Shown here: positions 33,799 through 47,739 of the stretch, piece by piece
How positions within the stretch are numbered: the stretch's first letter is position 1
How the letters are laid out: the number at the start of each line of letters is the position of its first letter
DNA from: Candidatus Jettenia sp. AMX2
GTDB taxonomy: Bacteria; Planctomycetota; Brocadiia; Brocadiales; Brocadiaceae
DNA: 64,000 nucleotides
NCBI GenBank assembly: GCA_030583665.1
Contig: CP129469.1
Location: 620,001 to 684,000 of the forward strand
Reading direction: 5' to 3'
Translations under genes and position numbers: made by a program
Notes under the pieces: generated by a model
The model's input: only the letters and a program-made list of their open reading frames with translations
The model's database searches: none
Told to the model about the DNA's origin: nothing

Positions 33799-35280
33799 CT
33801 ATTCTGTCTTATTATCAAAGAAATTATTTGTCTTAAGGAGGTTGTCTATATCCTTTCTGAATATGGCATATTCAGTTTTGCCTAAAGAAGAAAAGAAATT
33901 TTTTATGCGGTAGAACGGTCTGAGAATACATATGCGGAGTAAATTGAGCATTGGGAAATTAGCCTTAAATACAGGGGTTGTTTTAAAAAAAGTAGAATAC
34001 CTACGTTTATATTTCCATCGTAGAAACTGTAAATCCTCTGATGAAAGATATTTAGTTTTAACATTTGCCCAAAAGCCATTATATTTACTATAATCATCAA
34101 GATTCGTAACCAAACCTTCCCTGACCAGCATTTCTCTTATACCTGTTTTTGGGTATGGCGTAATGATCTGTTCACCAAAAAAGTCAATATTAAATTTATC
34201 AAAAAATTCAAAATTTTGTGCAATATCCTCTTCTTTATCATCTGGATGGCCAATAATCATACCTCCCACAATTAAGATATTGTTTTTGTGTAAATAGTCA
34301 ACGGCTCTCTTTGTTTTTTCCAGAATGTTTCCTTTGTTCATCAGCCTGAGGTTTTGTTCTGATACATTTTCAATCCCCAAAAACACAATCCGAATTCCGG
34401 CATGGGCCATCTTTTTGGCTAAGGTTCGGGAGGAAGCTATACCTGTTGTACTTGCCTGAACAATATATCGTAAATCGTTGTGCTTTGCTGCAATAATTGC
34501 ATCACATAATAATTCGAATCTCTTTACATGCAGAGTAATATTATCATCTGCAAATGCTATATATCTTGCGTCGTTCTTTTTGGCATTTGCAAGATCAAGC
34601 ATAATTCTGTCAAAGTGGTATGTCCTGAATGTACGTCCGTACATATGGTTCATACTGCAAAAATTGCAAGTCATTGTGCAACCACGTGAAGTTTCGATCA
34701 TGTCCAGACCTTTTCCGGAAAAAAAGTAACCTTTCCAAATACGTGCATCCCGACGTGGAACCTGTAAGGTGTTCAGGTTTTCTAAAGTCCTCGGTGCATT
34801 ATGGAGAAAAGTACCATTATGGCGATACGACAGGCCGGCAATATCTTCCCATCTCAGTTTTCCCTCAATGGCATCCAACATATCACGAAAAGTACTCTCG
34901 CCTTCCCCGCGAATGATATAATCAAAAGGATTGTTTTCGGAAGAAGATGCAATTTCCTCATACATAAGTGTTGCATGATAACCTCCGATAACAATTTTGA
35001 TATCTTTTTGTAAGCTTTTTATAAAAGTTGCAATTCTTTCAGCCGTTTTAAATTGGAAAGTCATTGCACTGAGTCCAACCACCTCCGGTTGATATTTATC
35101 AATGATCTCTTTTACCGAAGAAAGTAAATTTTCTCTTTTAAGGATTAAATCCGCCAGGAGCACTTCGTGATGTGGGTGAATGTTCCCGGCGATAGAAGAA
35201 ATTCCCAGGTTGGGAGATCTCCATACCTTGGAGGAAAACTGTGGTACTGTGTCTGGCATAGAACATAATAAAATTTTCAT
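33799..35280 (-). CDS. B12-binding-type radical SAM protein (paralogue 1)
   Basis: This 493-residue protein has the same layout as its neighbour at 32305: MPDTVPQFSSKVWRSPNLGI at the N-terminus, a cobalamin-binding-like domain with VIGGYHATLMYEEI, and the radical SAM motif CTMTCNFC (Cys201, Cys205, Cys208). Conserved downstream blocks are YIAFADDNITLHVKRF and GMIIGHPDDKEED. The two genes are a tandem duplication separated by 30 bases and probably act on related substrates or as a heteromer. An acyltransferase gene lies just upstream, pointing to lipids. Confidence 0.9.
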   Translation of the reverse strand: MKILLCSMPDTVPQFSSKVWRSPNLGISSIAGNIHPHHEVLLADLILKRENLLSSVKEIIDKYQPEVVGLSAMTFQFKTAERIATFIKSLQKDIKIVIGGYHATLMYEEIASSSENNPFDYIIRGEGESTFRDMLDAIEGKLRWEDIAGLSYRHNGTFLHNAPRTLENLNTLQVPRRDARIWKGYFFSGKGLDMIETSRGCTMTCNFCSMNHMYGRTFRTYHFDRIMLDLANAKKNDARYIAFADDNITLHVKRFELLCDAIIAAKHNDLRYIVQASTTGIASSRTLAKKMAHAGIRIVFLGIENVSEQNLRLMNKGNILEKTKRAVDYLHKNNILIVGGMIIGHPDDKEEDIAQNFEFFDKFNIDFFGEQIITPYPKTGIREMLVREGLVTNLDDYSKYNGFWANVKTKYLSSEDLQFLRWKYKRRYSTFFKTTPVFKANFPMLNLLRICILRPFYRIKNFFSSLGKTEYAIFRKDIDNLLKTNNFFDNKTE

Positions 35281-35340
35281 TTTGTTAAGTAGAGAGAGTA
35301 TAAAAGTTAATCGTTATGAATATAATGCCAGAATTATATG

Positions 35341-36072
35341 CTATCGCAACAATTCTGATACCTTTCTATGCAGAGTATCTATTATTTTGATAGTGTATTC
35401 TCTGTCATTCCTTGAAGTATCAAAAGACAAGGGATTTCCGAATGATATTTTGATATTTCGCTTTTCTGGATAAGATAGCCATCCATGTTTTGGCATAAAT
35501 GTACTACTACCGGAAATTGCCATAGGGATTACTCTTCTTCCAGACTTTAAAATAATAAGCGAAACCCCTCGCTTAAACGGTCCCAACCTTCCATCTTCGC
35601 TTCTTGTTCCTTCCGGAAATACTACAAGTGATTTTTTTTCTGTAAGTTTTTTAACAGCTGCCAGAAGTGTTACATAGGCCTTTTTGTCGTCATTTCTTTG
35701 TATAGAGATATGTCCCGATGCTTTCATATATGTCCCTAATATGGGAATATGAAAAACGGTATCTTTTGATATAAAACTGATATTAACTGGTATATATGCG
35801 AGGGAAAGTTTGATATCCATCATACTTTGGTGATTTGATATAAAGATAACATGTTCATCCCTGGGGATATTTTCTGTTCCCTGTATCTCAACTCTCATTC
35901 CTATAAGCTTAAATGCAATGCGGCTAAAAAATCTTTCTATTACATTAAATACCTTTTCCTTATTGTTCGAATCTACACTTAAAACTAAAGATGTAAGAGT
36001 TGAGAGAATCCAAAGGAAAATGAATACAGCCCATGAATATATGGTAAATACTATTTGATAAAATTTGTACAT
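35341..36072 (-). CDS. plsC: 1-acylglycerol-3-phosphate acyltransferase (PlsC family)
   Basis: The 243-residue membrane-associated enzyme transfers an acyl chain to lysophosphatidate in phospholipid synthesis. The N-terminal hydrophobic region covers about residues 8-32. The catalytic H-x4-D motif is NHQSMMD, followed by the acyl-binding block VVFPEGTRSEDG and a later VIPMAISGSS motif. Length is normal for PlsC. It leads a leftward cluster with two radical SAM genes 60 bases downstream, which suggests that this copy may handle an unusual acyl chain. Confidence 0.92.
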   Translation of the reverse strand: MYKFYQIVFTIYSWAVFIFLWILSTLTSLVLSVDSNNKEKVFNVIERFFSRIAFKLIGMRVEIQGTENIPRDEHVIFISNHQSMMDIKLSLAYIPVNISFISKDTVFHIPILGTYMKASGHISIQRNDDKKAYVTLLAAVKKLTEKKSLVVFPEGTRSEDGRLGPFKRGVSLIILKSGRRVIPMAISGSSTFMPKHGWLSYPEKRNIKISFGNPLSFDTSRNDREYTIKIIDTLHRKVSELLR

Positions 36073-36291
36073 AAAATACTTAGTCGTTTCCTCACATATA
36101 CAATTCTAAAACTTCTAGTTTTGTTAAACAAGTAGAGGCTATTCAATAAGTTGCATAATAATAACAAAATTACATGGAGCTTTTCAATCGTTGGTTGTGG
36201 ACAAAATTATGTTCATTTAATTAAATTCAAAATTACTTGAGACTTATACTTTACCATTTGCAAGATGTATTTTAATAAATGATTTTTCGGG

Positions 36292-36319
36292 TTGCAATAG
36301 TCAAATTTTTGGATATAAT
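36292..36319 (+). promoter_or_regulatory. Possible rRNA promoter P1
   Basis: TTGCAA at 36292-36297 and TATAAT at 36314-36319 are 16 bp apart. It is the most distal of three candidates upstream of the 16S gene. A further TATAAT at 36383-36388 has no good -35 box. Confidence 0.5.
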
Positions 36320-36461
36320 ATCACACAGTTCTCAAACAGAGTCAAGGAAAACGATTTCTTTCATTGTTATAATATTATTTGGTATAATACAAAATTTAAG
36401 CAACTATTGGTAGTTGCTGCTAGTTCTAAAAGAGTTGATCTCAAGGAAATAATTTTTTTCC

Positions 36462-36489
36462 TTGATTATCAGAAAACTTGCTGTATACT
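36462..36489 (+). promoter_or_regulatory. Possible rRNA promoter P2
   Basis: TTGATT at 36462-36467 and TATACT at 36484-36489 are 16 bp apart, about 220 bases before the 16S gene. Confidence 0.55.
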
Positions 36490-36541
36490 ATAGAACTTTG
36501 CTGTTTGAATAAAACTTATACAACTGTTTGGTTTTGTGGTT

Positions 36542-36570
36542 TTGTTTGAAAAAACAGGGTAAAATATAAT
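36542..36570 (+). promoter_or_regulatory. Possible rRNA promoter P3
   Basis: TTGTTT at 36542-36547 and TATAAT at 36565-36570 are 17 bp apart. The boxA-like site starts 12 bases later, so this is the nearest promoter that could include it. Confidence 0.5.
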
Positions 36571-36581
36571 TAAAGCAAATT

Positions 36582-36662
36582 TGTTCTTTGGAAGATTAGG
36601 AAGTCGAAGCGTGCGAGCTTGGGAGAAATGGCCCGAGTCAGATTTTTTGAGAAAGAAGCTCG
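36582..36662 (+). promoter_or_regulatory. rRNA leader: boxA-like site and hairpin
   Basis: TGTTCTTTGGAAG at 36582-36594 resembles a boxA antitermination site, and a related TGTTCTTTGAAAACT occurs before the 23S gene at 38686. CGAGCTT (36614-36620) and AAGCTCG (36656-36662) can form a stem. Together they resemble a Nus-factor antitermination leader. Confidence 0.5.
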
Positions 36663-36712
36663 AAAGATAAGAAGCTAAGAAACAGGTGTAATGCCTGAGA
36701 CTTTATAATAAT

Positions 36713-38313
<1,601 letters not shown>

Positions 38314-38477
38314 TTAAACAACTCATACAGCGGTCAGTTCGCCATTCTTGCACGTTTCCGGCTTCTTAATTGATATTCGGCATTCCGGTATGGGATGCTG
38401 CCTTGCTTTATCGGGATTATTAAAAAGGAAGGTGTGAAGGCCCAAAGGATACCAATATTGAAATTTATTGAGTTTTT

Positions 38478-38555
38478 GGGCCTATAGCTCAGTTGGTTCA
38501 GAGCATTCCCCTGATAAGGGAAAGGTCAGTGGTTCGAATCCACTTAGGCCCACCA
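38478..38555 (+). tRNA. tRNA-Ile (anticodon GAT)
   Basis: All four stems can be drawn: acceptor GGGCCTA/TAGGCCC, D stem GCTC/GAGC, anticodon stem TTCCC/GGGAA and T stem AGTGG/CCACT. The anticodon GAT is at 38513-38515 and CCA is encoded. It sits in the 16S-23S spacer. Confidence 0.97.
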
Positions 38556-38584
38556 CTTCCATTCCTTAATATTTGCGGAAAGCA

Positions 38585-38660
38585 GGGGATGTAGCTCAAT
38601 TGGGAGAGCGCTGCCCTTGCAAGGCAGAGGTTGGCGGTTCGACCCCGCTCATCTCCACCA
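38585..38660 (+). tRNA. tRNA-Ala (anticodon TGC)
   Basis: The acceptor GGGGATG/CATCTCC, D stem GCTC/GAGC, anticodon stem CTGCC/GGCAG with TGC in the loop, and T stem GGCGG/CCGCT are all visible, with CCA encoded. It follows tRNA-Ile by 29 bases, the usual order in rRNA spacers. Confidence 0.97.
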
Positions 38661-38685
38661 CTTTGGATATTGAAAAGTAGTGAAA

Positions 38686-38700
38686 TGTTCTTTGAAAACT
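38686..38700 (+). promoter_or_regulatory. boxA-like site before 23S
   Basis: TGTTCTTTGAAAACT resembles the boxA antitermination element found before 23S genes and matches the leader copy at 36582 in its first nine bases. Confidence 0.55.
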
Positions 38701-38751
38701 GAATACTGAATGGGTAGCAATTTGATCCTCTTTGTATAAGATACGAGTAAG

Positions 38752-41750
<2,999 letters not shown>

Positions 41751-41865
41751 TTTTTTCTTACTCGTATCTCATTACAATGGGGTTCTGTTGCTCTCACCCG
41801 TTCAGTAATCAGTCATAGCCCCTTCTCTACTAAAAAGAGAAGCAGTTTGGTATTACAAATGATAG

Positions 41866-41977
41866 TTCCGGTGGGCATAGCAGGAGGGAAACACCCGTTC
41901 CCATTCCGAACACGGTAGTTAAGACTCCTGCGCCGATGGTACTGGCCAAAAGCCGGGAGAGTAGGTCACTGCCGGGC
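41866..41977 (+). rRNA. 5S ribosomal RNA
   Basis: The end helix TCCGGT/GCCGGG, the ATTCCGAACACGG loop and the GCGCCGATGGTACTG region define a complete 5S gene of about 112 nt. It lies 116 bases after the 23S gene, completing a linked rRNA operon. Confidence 0.95.
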
Positions 41978-41986
41978 CTTTTCTCT

Positions 41987-42025
41987 AAAAAGCCCCTCCC
42001 TCTTACTCAGGGTCGGGCTTTTTTC
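41987..42025 (+). terminator. Intrinsic terminator of the rRNA operon
   Basis: AAAAGCCCCTCCCT pairs with AGGGTCGGGCTTTT with internal mismatches, and the right arm runs into TTTTTT. It lies about 10 bases after the 5S gene. Confidence 0.8.
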
Positions 42026-42100
42026 TTTCCTATCCCCCACTTCGGGTATCGGTAGAATTTCTGTTAAAATTACTTGATAATTTTATTTCCAGAGACATTT

Positions 42101-42571
42101 ATGGTTTTGGAATCAGAAGAGGAAATTTTTAAAAAATATTTAGCCCTGAGAAAATTAAAATTCACTCCGGAGAGACAGGCTATATTGAACAGGGTATTCG
42201 CAAATCACAAGCATTTTGAAGTGGATGAATTATTGGTAGATCTTAGAAATAATGACATGAGGATTTCGAAGGCAACTATTTATCGCACACTGGCATTGCT
42301 TGTAAAAAGCGGGCTGCTCAGAGAGGTTATTTTTGGTGAGAGGCATGCGCATTATGAGCATATTTATGGACACGAACATCACGATCATTTGGTATGTAAC
42401 TCATGTGGGAAAATTATTGAGTTCAGTGAACCCAGGATAGAAAAATTACAGAATGAGGTTTGTAAAAATAAAAAATTTAAACCAGAATCTCACCGTTTAC
42501 AAATACAAGGGTTATGTGAAGATTGTATGAATACGGAAGTTTCTGAAAAAACTAAATTATTTAATCATTAA
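42101..42571 (+). CDS. fur: Fur family iron-responsive regulator
   Basis: I start this at the ATG at 42101; the frame is open to a TTG at 42074 without a ribosome site. The 156-residue regulator has a winged helix with recognition helix ISKATIYRTLALLVKSG, then the metal-binding segment HAHYEHIYGHEHHDHLVCNSCGK and a second CEDCM near the C-terminus, giving the two C-x2-C pairs of the structural zinc site. Members can be Fur, Zur or PerR, but four Fur-type boxes at 281-19274 make iron control the best fit. It sits just downstream of the rRNA terminator and upstream of rpmB. Confidence 0.88.
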   Translation: MVLESEEEIFKKYLALRKLKFTPERQAILNRVFANHKHFEVDELLVDLRNNDMRISKATIYRTLALLVKSGLLREVIFGERHAHYEHIYGHEHHDHLVCNSCGKIIEFSEPRIEKLQNEVCKNKKFKPESHRLQIQGLCEDCMNTEVSEKTKLFNH

Positions 42572-42588
42572 GTATGGGAGTTTGAATT

Positions 42589-42819
42589 ATGGCACGTGTA
42601 TGTGAAATTTGCGGGAAAAAGACCGGTGTGGGAAATCAACTCGAGCGGCGCGGACTTGCGAAATGGAAGGGTGGAGTAGGAAGAAAGATAACAGGGAAAA
42701 CCAAAAGAAAATTCAAAGCAAATATCCAAAGAGTAAGGGCTAACATGAATGGTACAGTTAAAAAAATTAAAGTATGTACTGGGTGTATTGGTGCTGGCAA
42801 AATAGTAAAGGCATTATAA
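42589..42819 (+). CDS. rpmB: Ribosomal protein L28, zinc-ribbon type
   Basis: The 76-residue protein is complete L28: MARVCEICGKKTGVGNQ at the start and RVRANMNGTVKKIKVCTGC near the end. Two C-x2-C pairs, CEIC and CTGC, mark the zinc-binding form of L28. GGGAG precedes the ATG. It follows fur by 17 bases, so they are probably cotranscribed, linking a ribosomal gene with the metal regulator. Confidence 0.95.
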   Translation: MARVCEICGKKTGVGNQLERRGLAKWKGGVGRKITGKTKRKFKANIQRVRANMNGTVKKIKVCTGCIGAGKIVKAL

Positions 42820-42862
42820 ATACACGAAAGTAGGTAACTAAAATTTATAAAATTATGTGAAT

Positions 42863-43150
42863 ATGATGATTGATGAAAATGTTATCGAGTACATTGCGAA
42901 CCTTTCCCGGCTTGAGCTTATTGAGTACGAAAAGAAAATGTTTGTTGTCCAGCTTAGTGACATTTTATCGTATATAGAAAAGCTAAAAAGATTAAATACA
43001 GATAATGTTAAACCAATGGCAAACAGTATATATGTATCAAATGTGTTTAGACTGGATAAACCGGAGCCATCTATTTCGAACGAAGATGCCCTTGCCAATG
43101 CTCCAGACAGATTAGAAGCTTTTTTTAAAGTACCAAAGGTAATAGAATAG
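42863..43150 (+). CDS. gatC: Asp/Glu-tRNA amidotransferase subunit C
   Basis: This small subunit (about 95 residues) of the GatCAB amidotransferase has VIEYIANLSRLEL and LSDILSYIEKLKRLNTDNVKPM, both conserved in GatC, and ends with a DRLEAFFKVPKVIE tail. The start is uncertain between a GTG at 42857 and ATGs at 42863 and 42866; no strong ribosome site decides it. GatC stabilises GatA and helps bind GatB. Confidence 0.9.
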   Translation: MMIDENVIEYIANLSRLELIEYEKKMFVVQLSDILSYIEKLKRLNTDNVKPMANSIYVSNVFRLDKPEPSISNEDALANAPDRLEAFFKVPKVIE

Positions 43151-43174
43151 AGAACTCATACAGGAAACAAATAT

Positions 43175-44674
43175 TTGAAACTTCTGGATTTAACCTCATT
43201 AGAAATAAAAGAAAAAATTTTATCCGGAGAAATACGCACGGCTGACCTTGTCAGAAACCTTTTTGAGCGGATAAAAAACATTGAGCCAAGCATTCAGTCG
43301 TATATAACAATGGCGGAAGATGAGTCACTGAGGAAAGCTGAAAAGATTGATAAAAAGATAGCAAAGAAAGAAAAGACCGGTTTACTCACGGGTATTCCGA
43401 TCGCAGTTAAAGACAATATTTGTACGAGATATTTACCTACAACATGTGCCTCAAAGATTCTCCAAAATTTCATACCACCATACGATGCCTCTGTCATTAA
43501 GCGACTAAAAGAAGAAGACGCTATAATCATAGGCAAAACAAATCTTGATGAATTTGCAATGGGATCATCAACAGAAAATTCGAGCTATAAAACAACACGC
43601 AATCCCTGGGATTTGGAACGCGTGCCTGGCGGATCAAGTGGTGGTTCGGCAGCTGCCGTAGCTTCAGGTTTGGCTTTCATGGCATTGGGGTCCGATACAG
43701 GTGGGTCTGTCAGGCAGCCGGCTGCTCTTTGTGGTGTTGTTGGTCTGAAACCGACATATGGGCGTGTGTCACGATATGGTCTTGTTGCTTTTGGATCTTC
43801 ATTGGACCAAATCGGGACTCTGACAAAAGATGTTAGAGATGCTGCAATTTTACTGCAAGTGATTGCTGGTCACGACTTGCACGATTCTACTTCCGTGCCT
43901 GTACCGGTTCCGGATTACCTGGATACAATAGATTCCCGCATTCATAATTTAAGGATAGGTGTTCCTAAAGAATATTTTTCTGATGGTTTGAATAGGGATG
44001 TTCATGAAGCAATAAAGGATGCCTTGACGACATATGAAAGGCTAGGCGCAACAATTGTGGATATATCATTGCCGCATACCGAGTATGCTGTTGCAACATA
44101 CTATATCATTGCCAATGCTGAGGCAAGTTCAAATTTAGCACGATATGATGGTGTTCGCTATGGTTACAGATCCGGCATGAATGGTATAACTGGCATGTAT
44201 TGCCGTACACGATCTGAGGGGTTCGGTAACGAAGTGAAACGGCGAATTATGCTGGGAAATTACGCATTAAGTGCAGGGTATTACGATGCGTATTATTTAA
44301 AAGCATCAAAGGTAAGAACGTTAATAAAAAGTGATTTTGACAATGCCTTTGAGATGGTTGATTGTATTCTTTCCCCGACGTCCCCCGTACCTGCTTTCAA
44401 AATAGGCGAACGTACCAGCAGTCCATTGGAAATGTACCTTTCTGATATTTTTACCATTCCGGCAAACCTTGCAGGTATCCCGGGCATTTCAGTCCCTTGC
44501 GGATTTTCAAAAGAAGGCTTACCGATTGGAATGCAAATTCTTGGAAGACATTTTGAAGAGAGAAGACTTCTCCGGATTGCATATGCTTTTGAGCGGGGTA
44601 CTGATTTTCATTTGAAAAGACCCATAATAAAAGGGCCATGTAATACAGAGATAAAACAAGAAAAGGTTAGATAG
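43175..44674 (+). CDS. gatA: Asp/Glu-tRNA amidotransferase subunit A
   Basis: This 499-residue amidase releases ammonia from Gln for conversion of Glu-tRNA(Gln), and often Asp-tRNA(Asn), to the amide form. The Ser-cis-Ser-Lys residues are visible in [23 protein letters not shown] and [15 protein letters not shown]. The start is a TTG at 43175 with AGGAAA about 10 bases upstream, and it gives the usual N-terminus. The gene ends one base before gatB. Confidence 0.95.
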   Translation: MKLLDLTSLEIKEKILSGEIRTADLVRNLFERIKNIEPSIQSYITMAEDESLRKAEKIDKKIAKKEKTGLLTGIPIAVKDNICTRYLPTTCASKILQNFIPPYDASVIKRLKEEDAIIIGKTNLDEFAMGSSTENSSYKTTRNPWDLERVPGGSSGGSAAAVASGLAFMALGSDTGGSVRQPAALCGVVGLKPTYGRVSRYGLVAFGSSLDQIGTLTKDVRDAAILLQVIAGHDLHDSTSVPVPVPDYLDTIDSRIHNLRIGVPKEYFSDGLNRDVHEAIKDALTTYERLGATIVDISLPHTEYAVATYYIIANAEASSNLARYDGVRYGYRSGMNGITGMYCRTRSEGFGNEVKRRIMLGNYALSAGYYDAYYLKASKVRTLIKSDFDNAFEMVDCILSPTSPVPAFKIGERTSSPLEMYLSDIFTIPANLAGIPGISVPCGFSKEGLPIGMQILGRHFEERRLLRIAYAFERGTDFHLKRPIIKGPCNTEIKQEKVR

Positions 44675-44675
44675 T

Positions 44676-46121
44676 ATGGAATATGAAGTTGTTATAGGAC
44701 TAGAAACACATGCGGAATTATTAACTTTAACAAAATTGCTTTGTGGGTGTAGCACAAGATTTGGTGTTGAACCCAATACACAAGTTTGTCCTATATGTCT
44801 TGGTATGCCTGGTGTTTTACCTGTTATGAACAAGAAGGCTTTCGAATATGCATTGAGATCTGCGATTGCATTGAATTGTGAAATTAATAAATTTACCAAT
44901 TTTGACAGAAAAAGCTATTACTATCCTGATCTTCCAAAAAATTATCAAATATCCCAGAATTATTATAATTTAGGTGTTAACGGATACATGAATATTGAGG
45001 TTAACGGTGAAATAAAAAAAATTAGCATTAACAATGTTCATTTGGAGGAAGAAGCAGGTAAACTTATTCATCCCGAAGAAGTTGGTGCAGATTACAGCCT
45101 TGTCGACTTCAATAGAGCAGGTGTCCCGCTTCTCGAGATTGTTTCACAACCGGATATGAGAAACATTGATGAAGCAGAGAGTTATATGCAGACCCTAAAA
45201 AGAATCCTTTTATATACAGAAGTTTCTGACTGCAAAATGCAGGAAGGTTCTCTTCGGTTTGAAGCAAGTATTTCGCTTAGAAAAAAAGGTTCTGACAGAT
45301 TAGGTAACAGAGTAGAAATAAAAAATCTTAACTCAATGAAATCTGTTGTAAAAGCCATTGAATATGAGACGGTAAGGCAGCGAGCCGTATTGGAAAAAGG
45401 AGAATCAGTTGCCAGAGAAACGAGGTTGTGGGATGAGACAACCGGGAGAAGTGAGCGTATGCGTTCAAAAGAAGAGGCCCAGGATTATCGGTATTTTCCA
45501 GAACCAGACCTGTTACCTGTTTTGGTTGATGAAAAATGGTTAAACGAAATAAAAAACACTATTCCAGAGCTTCCCTTGGATAGAAAACAACGATTGATGG
45601 AAGTGTTTAAACTTTCTAATTATGATGCAAGCATTATTACAGAAGAAAAGGTTCTTGCTGATTTCTTTGAAGAGTGTGTAAAGATTCTGGATCGTCCCAA
45701 GGCCATTTCCAATTGGATTATTAATGATTTACTGAGAGAAATAAGAGAAATAAAGGATAGAAAATTAGATATTAATAACTTTCCAGTCAGACCAAAACAA
45801 TTGGCATCATTAGTGGATTGCATTGAAAAAAATATCATCAGCAGTTCTATTGCAAAAGAAGTCTTTACTGAAATAGTTCAAACAGGTAAAGACCCGCACC
45901 TAATTATTGAAGAGAAAAAGCTGGCACAGATCAGCGACGAAAATTTGATTGAGACTATTATAGAGAAAGTCATATCAAGCAATCCGGAAGCTATCGGGGA
46001 TTATAAACAAGGGAAAAAAAATGCCCTTACCTTTCTGGTAGGGCAGGTAATGAAAGAAACAAGGGGAAAGGCAAATCCAAAAATAGTAAATGAGCTTTTA
46101 AAAGAAAAGGTTAGTATCTAA
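44676..46121 (+). CDS. gatB: Asp/Glu-tRNA amidotransferase subunit B
   Basis: This 481-residue subunit binds the misacylated tRNA and transfers ammonia to the activated carboxylate. Visible blocks are VIGLETHAELLT, LCGCSTRFG with zinc-binding Cys residues, CPICLGMPGVLPV, VDFNRAGVPLLEIVSQPD and the C-terminal tail domain with FLVGQVMKETRGKANP. Full length. GatCAB here suggests that Gln-tRNA, and perhaps Asn-tRNA, is made indirectly. Confidence 0.96.
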   Translation: MEYEVVIGLETHAELLTLTKLLCGCSTRFGVEPNTQVCPICLGMPGVLPVMNKKAFEYALRSAIALNCEINKFTNFDRKSYYYPDLPKNYQISQNYYNLGVNGYMNIEVNGEIKKISINNVHLEEEAGKLIHPEEVGADYSLVDFNRAGVPLLEIVSQPDMRNIDEAESYMQTLKRILLYTEVSDCKMQEGSLRFEASISLRKKGSDRLGNRVEIKNLNSMKSVVKAIEYETVRQRAVLEKGESVARETRLWDETTGRSERMRSKEEAQDYRYFPEPDLLPVLVDEKWLNEIKNTIPELPLDRKQRLMEVFKLSNYDASIITEEKVLADFFEECVKILDRPKAISNWIINDLLREIREIKDRKLDINNFPVRPKQLASLVDCIEKNIISSSIAKEVFTEIVQTGKDPHLIIEEKKLAQISDENLIETIIEKVISSNPEAIGDYKQGKKNALTFLVGQVMKETRGKANPKIVNELLKEKVSI

Positions 46122-46410
46122 AAGCAAATCTAAATCTAATATTACTCCGATTATCCCATCTCAGACTGCATATTATTTATAAAACCTACCACTTCTGTCC
46201 GCTTCAGATTGAAATACAACATAACCACTTATAAAGAGACACCTTGCAGGCATGTTATGAATCATACTTGGCATTTTCCTTCCTGAAGTTCCTTTTCTTA
46301 AAGATAAGGCTTGAATCTTTGGAAGCTGGTATGGTAAGTTATATAAAATTTACGCAGAATTAAATGTGTTGTAAGAAATAATAGGCTTTACTAAATTTAA
46401 GAGGTGTTTA

Positions 46411-47550
46411 ATGTTTGGAAGGCGAATCACATTATTCAAGCTGTTTGGATTTGAAGTAAAAATTGACATAAGCTGGCTTATCCTAGCAGTACTTGTTACC
46501 TTTACGTTAGCGCAAGGGTTCTTTCCCTATTATTACAGAGGTCTGTCATTAGCAGCGTACTGGTGGATGGGCATCTTTGGTGCGTTAGGATTATTTGCAT
46601 CTATTATTTTTCATGAATTCTGGCATTCTATAATTGCAAGGAAATATGGATTGCCGATGAAAGGAATAACGCTATTCATCTTTGGTGGCGTTGCTGAAAT
46701 GGACGATGAACCTCCAAATGCAAAGACAGAATTTCTTATGTCTATTGCTGGTCCTCTTTCGAGCGTCTTCCTCGGATTTTTATTCTTTGGAATAAAACTA
46801 CTTATTCCTGCCGATGGTATATTGGTGCCGATCAGGGCAGTAATCAGCTATCTTTCTTATATCAATCTCATTTTGGCAGCCTTTAACATGCTGCCTGCTT
46901 TTCCGCTTGACGGAGGCCGTGTCCTCAGGTCTGTCCTGTGGAAATTGAAGAATAATATTCGTTGGGCAACGAACATAGCCTCATGGACGGGTTCAGCGTT
47001 CGGCGTGACACTTATGGTATTGGGTATTCTTAGTATTTTTCATGGGAACTTTATAGGTGGGATATGGTTTTTTATAATTGGTATGTTTTTACGAAGTACT
47101 GCACAGATGTCGTATCAGCAAGTGTTGTTGCGTAATATACTTCATGGTAAAAAAGTGCGTCATTTTACAAAATCAAATCCAGTATCTGTGCCACCTTCTC
47201 TATCGATAGAACAATTTGTAGAAGATTATTTTTATAAATATCATTACAAAATGTTTCCTGTTGTGGAAAATGGAGATCTTATAGGATGCATTGATATTAA
47301 TCAGGTTAAAAATGTTCCCAGAAATGAATGGGGCTTACAGCTTATAAAGGAACATATTGGTATATGCAGGCCCGATAACACAATCGATCCATCAGCTGAC
47401 GCTCTGAAAGCTCTTTCACGTATGAGGCAAACAGGCAATAACAGGCTCATTGTTATTGAAAATGGTAAGCTTGTAGGCATAATTACACTGAAAGATATAT
47501 TGAATTATTTCTCTGCAAGGATGGACCTTGACGAATATGATATAGGATAA
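46411..47550 (+). CDS. Site-2 protease (M50) with CBS domains
   Basis: The 379-residue membrane metalloprotease has the zinc motif HEFWH (His68, Glu69, His72) in SIIFHEFWHSIIARKYG, and the third ligand region LPAFPLDGGRVLRS near residue 165. About five to six membrane helices cover residues 15-230. The C-terminal 130 residues form a pair of CBS domains, likely binding a nucleotide. Such proteases cut membrane-spanning anti-sigma factors or similar targets; the substrate here is unknown. GAGGTG lies before the ATG. The 289 bases upstream contain nothing I can identify. Confidence 0.9.
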   Translation: MFGRRITLFKLFGFEVKIDISWLILAVLVTFTLAQGFFPYYYRGLSLAAYWWMGIFGALGLFASIIFHEFWHSIIARKYGLPMKGITLFIFGGVAEMDDEPPNAKTEFLMSIAGPLSSVFLGFLFFGIKLLIPADGILVPIRAVISYLSYINLILAAFNMLPAFPLDGGRVLRSVLWKLKNNIRWATNIASWTGSAFGVTLMVLGILSIFHGNFIGGIWFFIIGMFLRSTAQMSYQQVLLRNILHGKKVRHFTKSNPVSVPPSLSIEQFVEDYFYKYHYKMFPVVENGDLIGCIDINQVKNVPRNEWGLQLIKEHIGICRPDNTIDPSADALKALSRMRQTGNNRLIVIENGKLVGIITLKDILNYFSARMDLDEYDIG

Positions 47551-47739
47551 AACAAATAGTTATATAGCCATGTTCTGCTTCAGTTCTTCGAAAAATACCG
47601 GTTAAACCTCTGGTGTTTATTGGATTAAGCACTGAAAACCTGACTTGTTTGGGTATGCAAAGTAATTATCGAAAATAACAGACATGCTTGTGTATATGGC
47701 TGATTTGTTTCTTTAAGTAGGATAACCATGGAGGAAACC

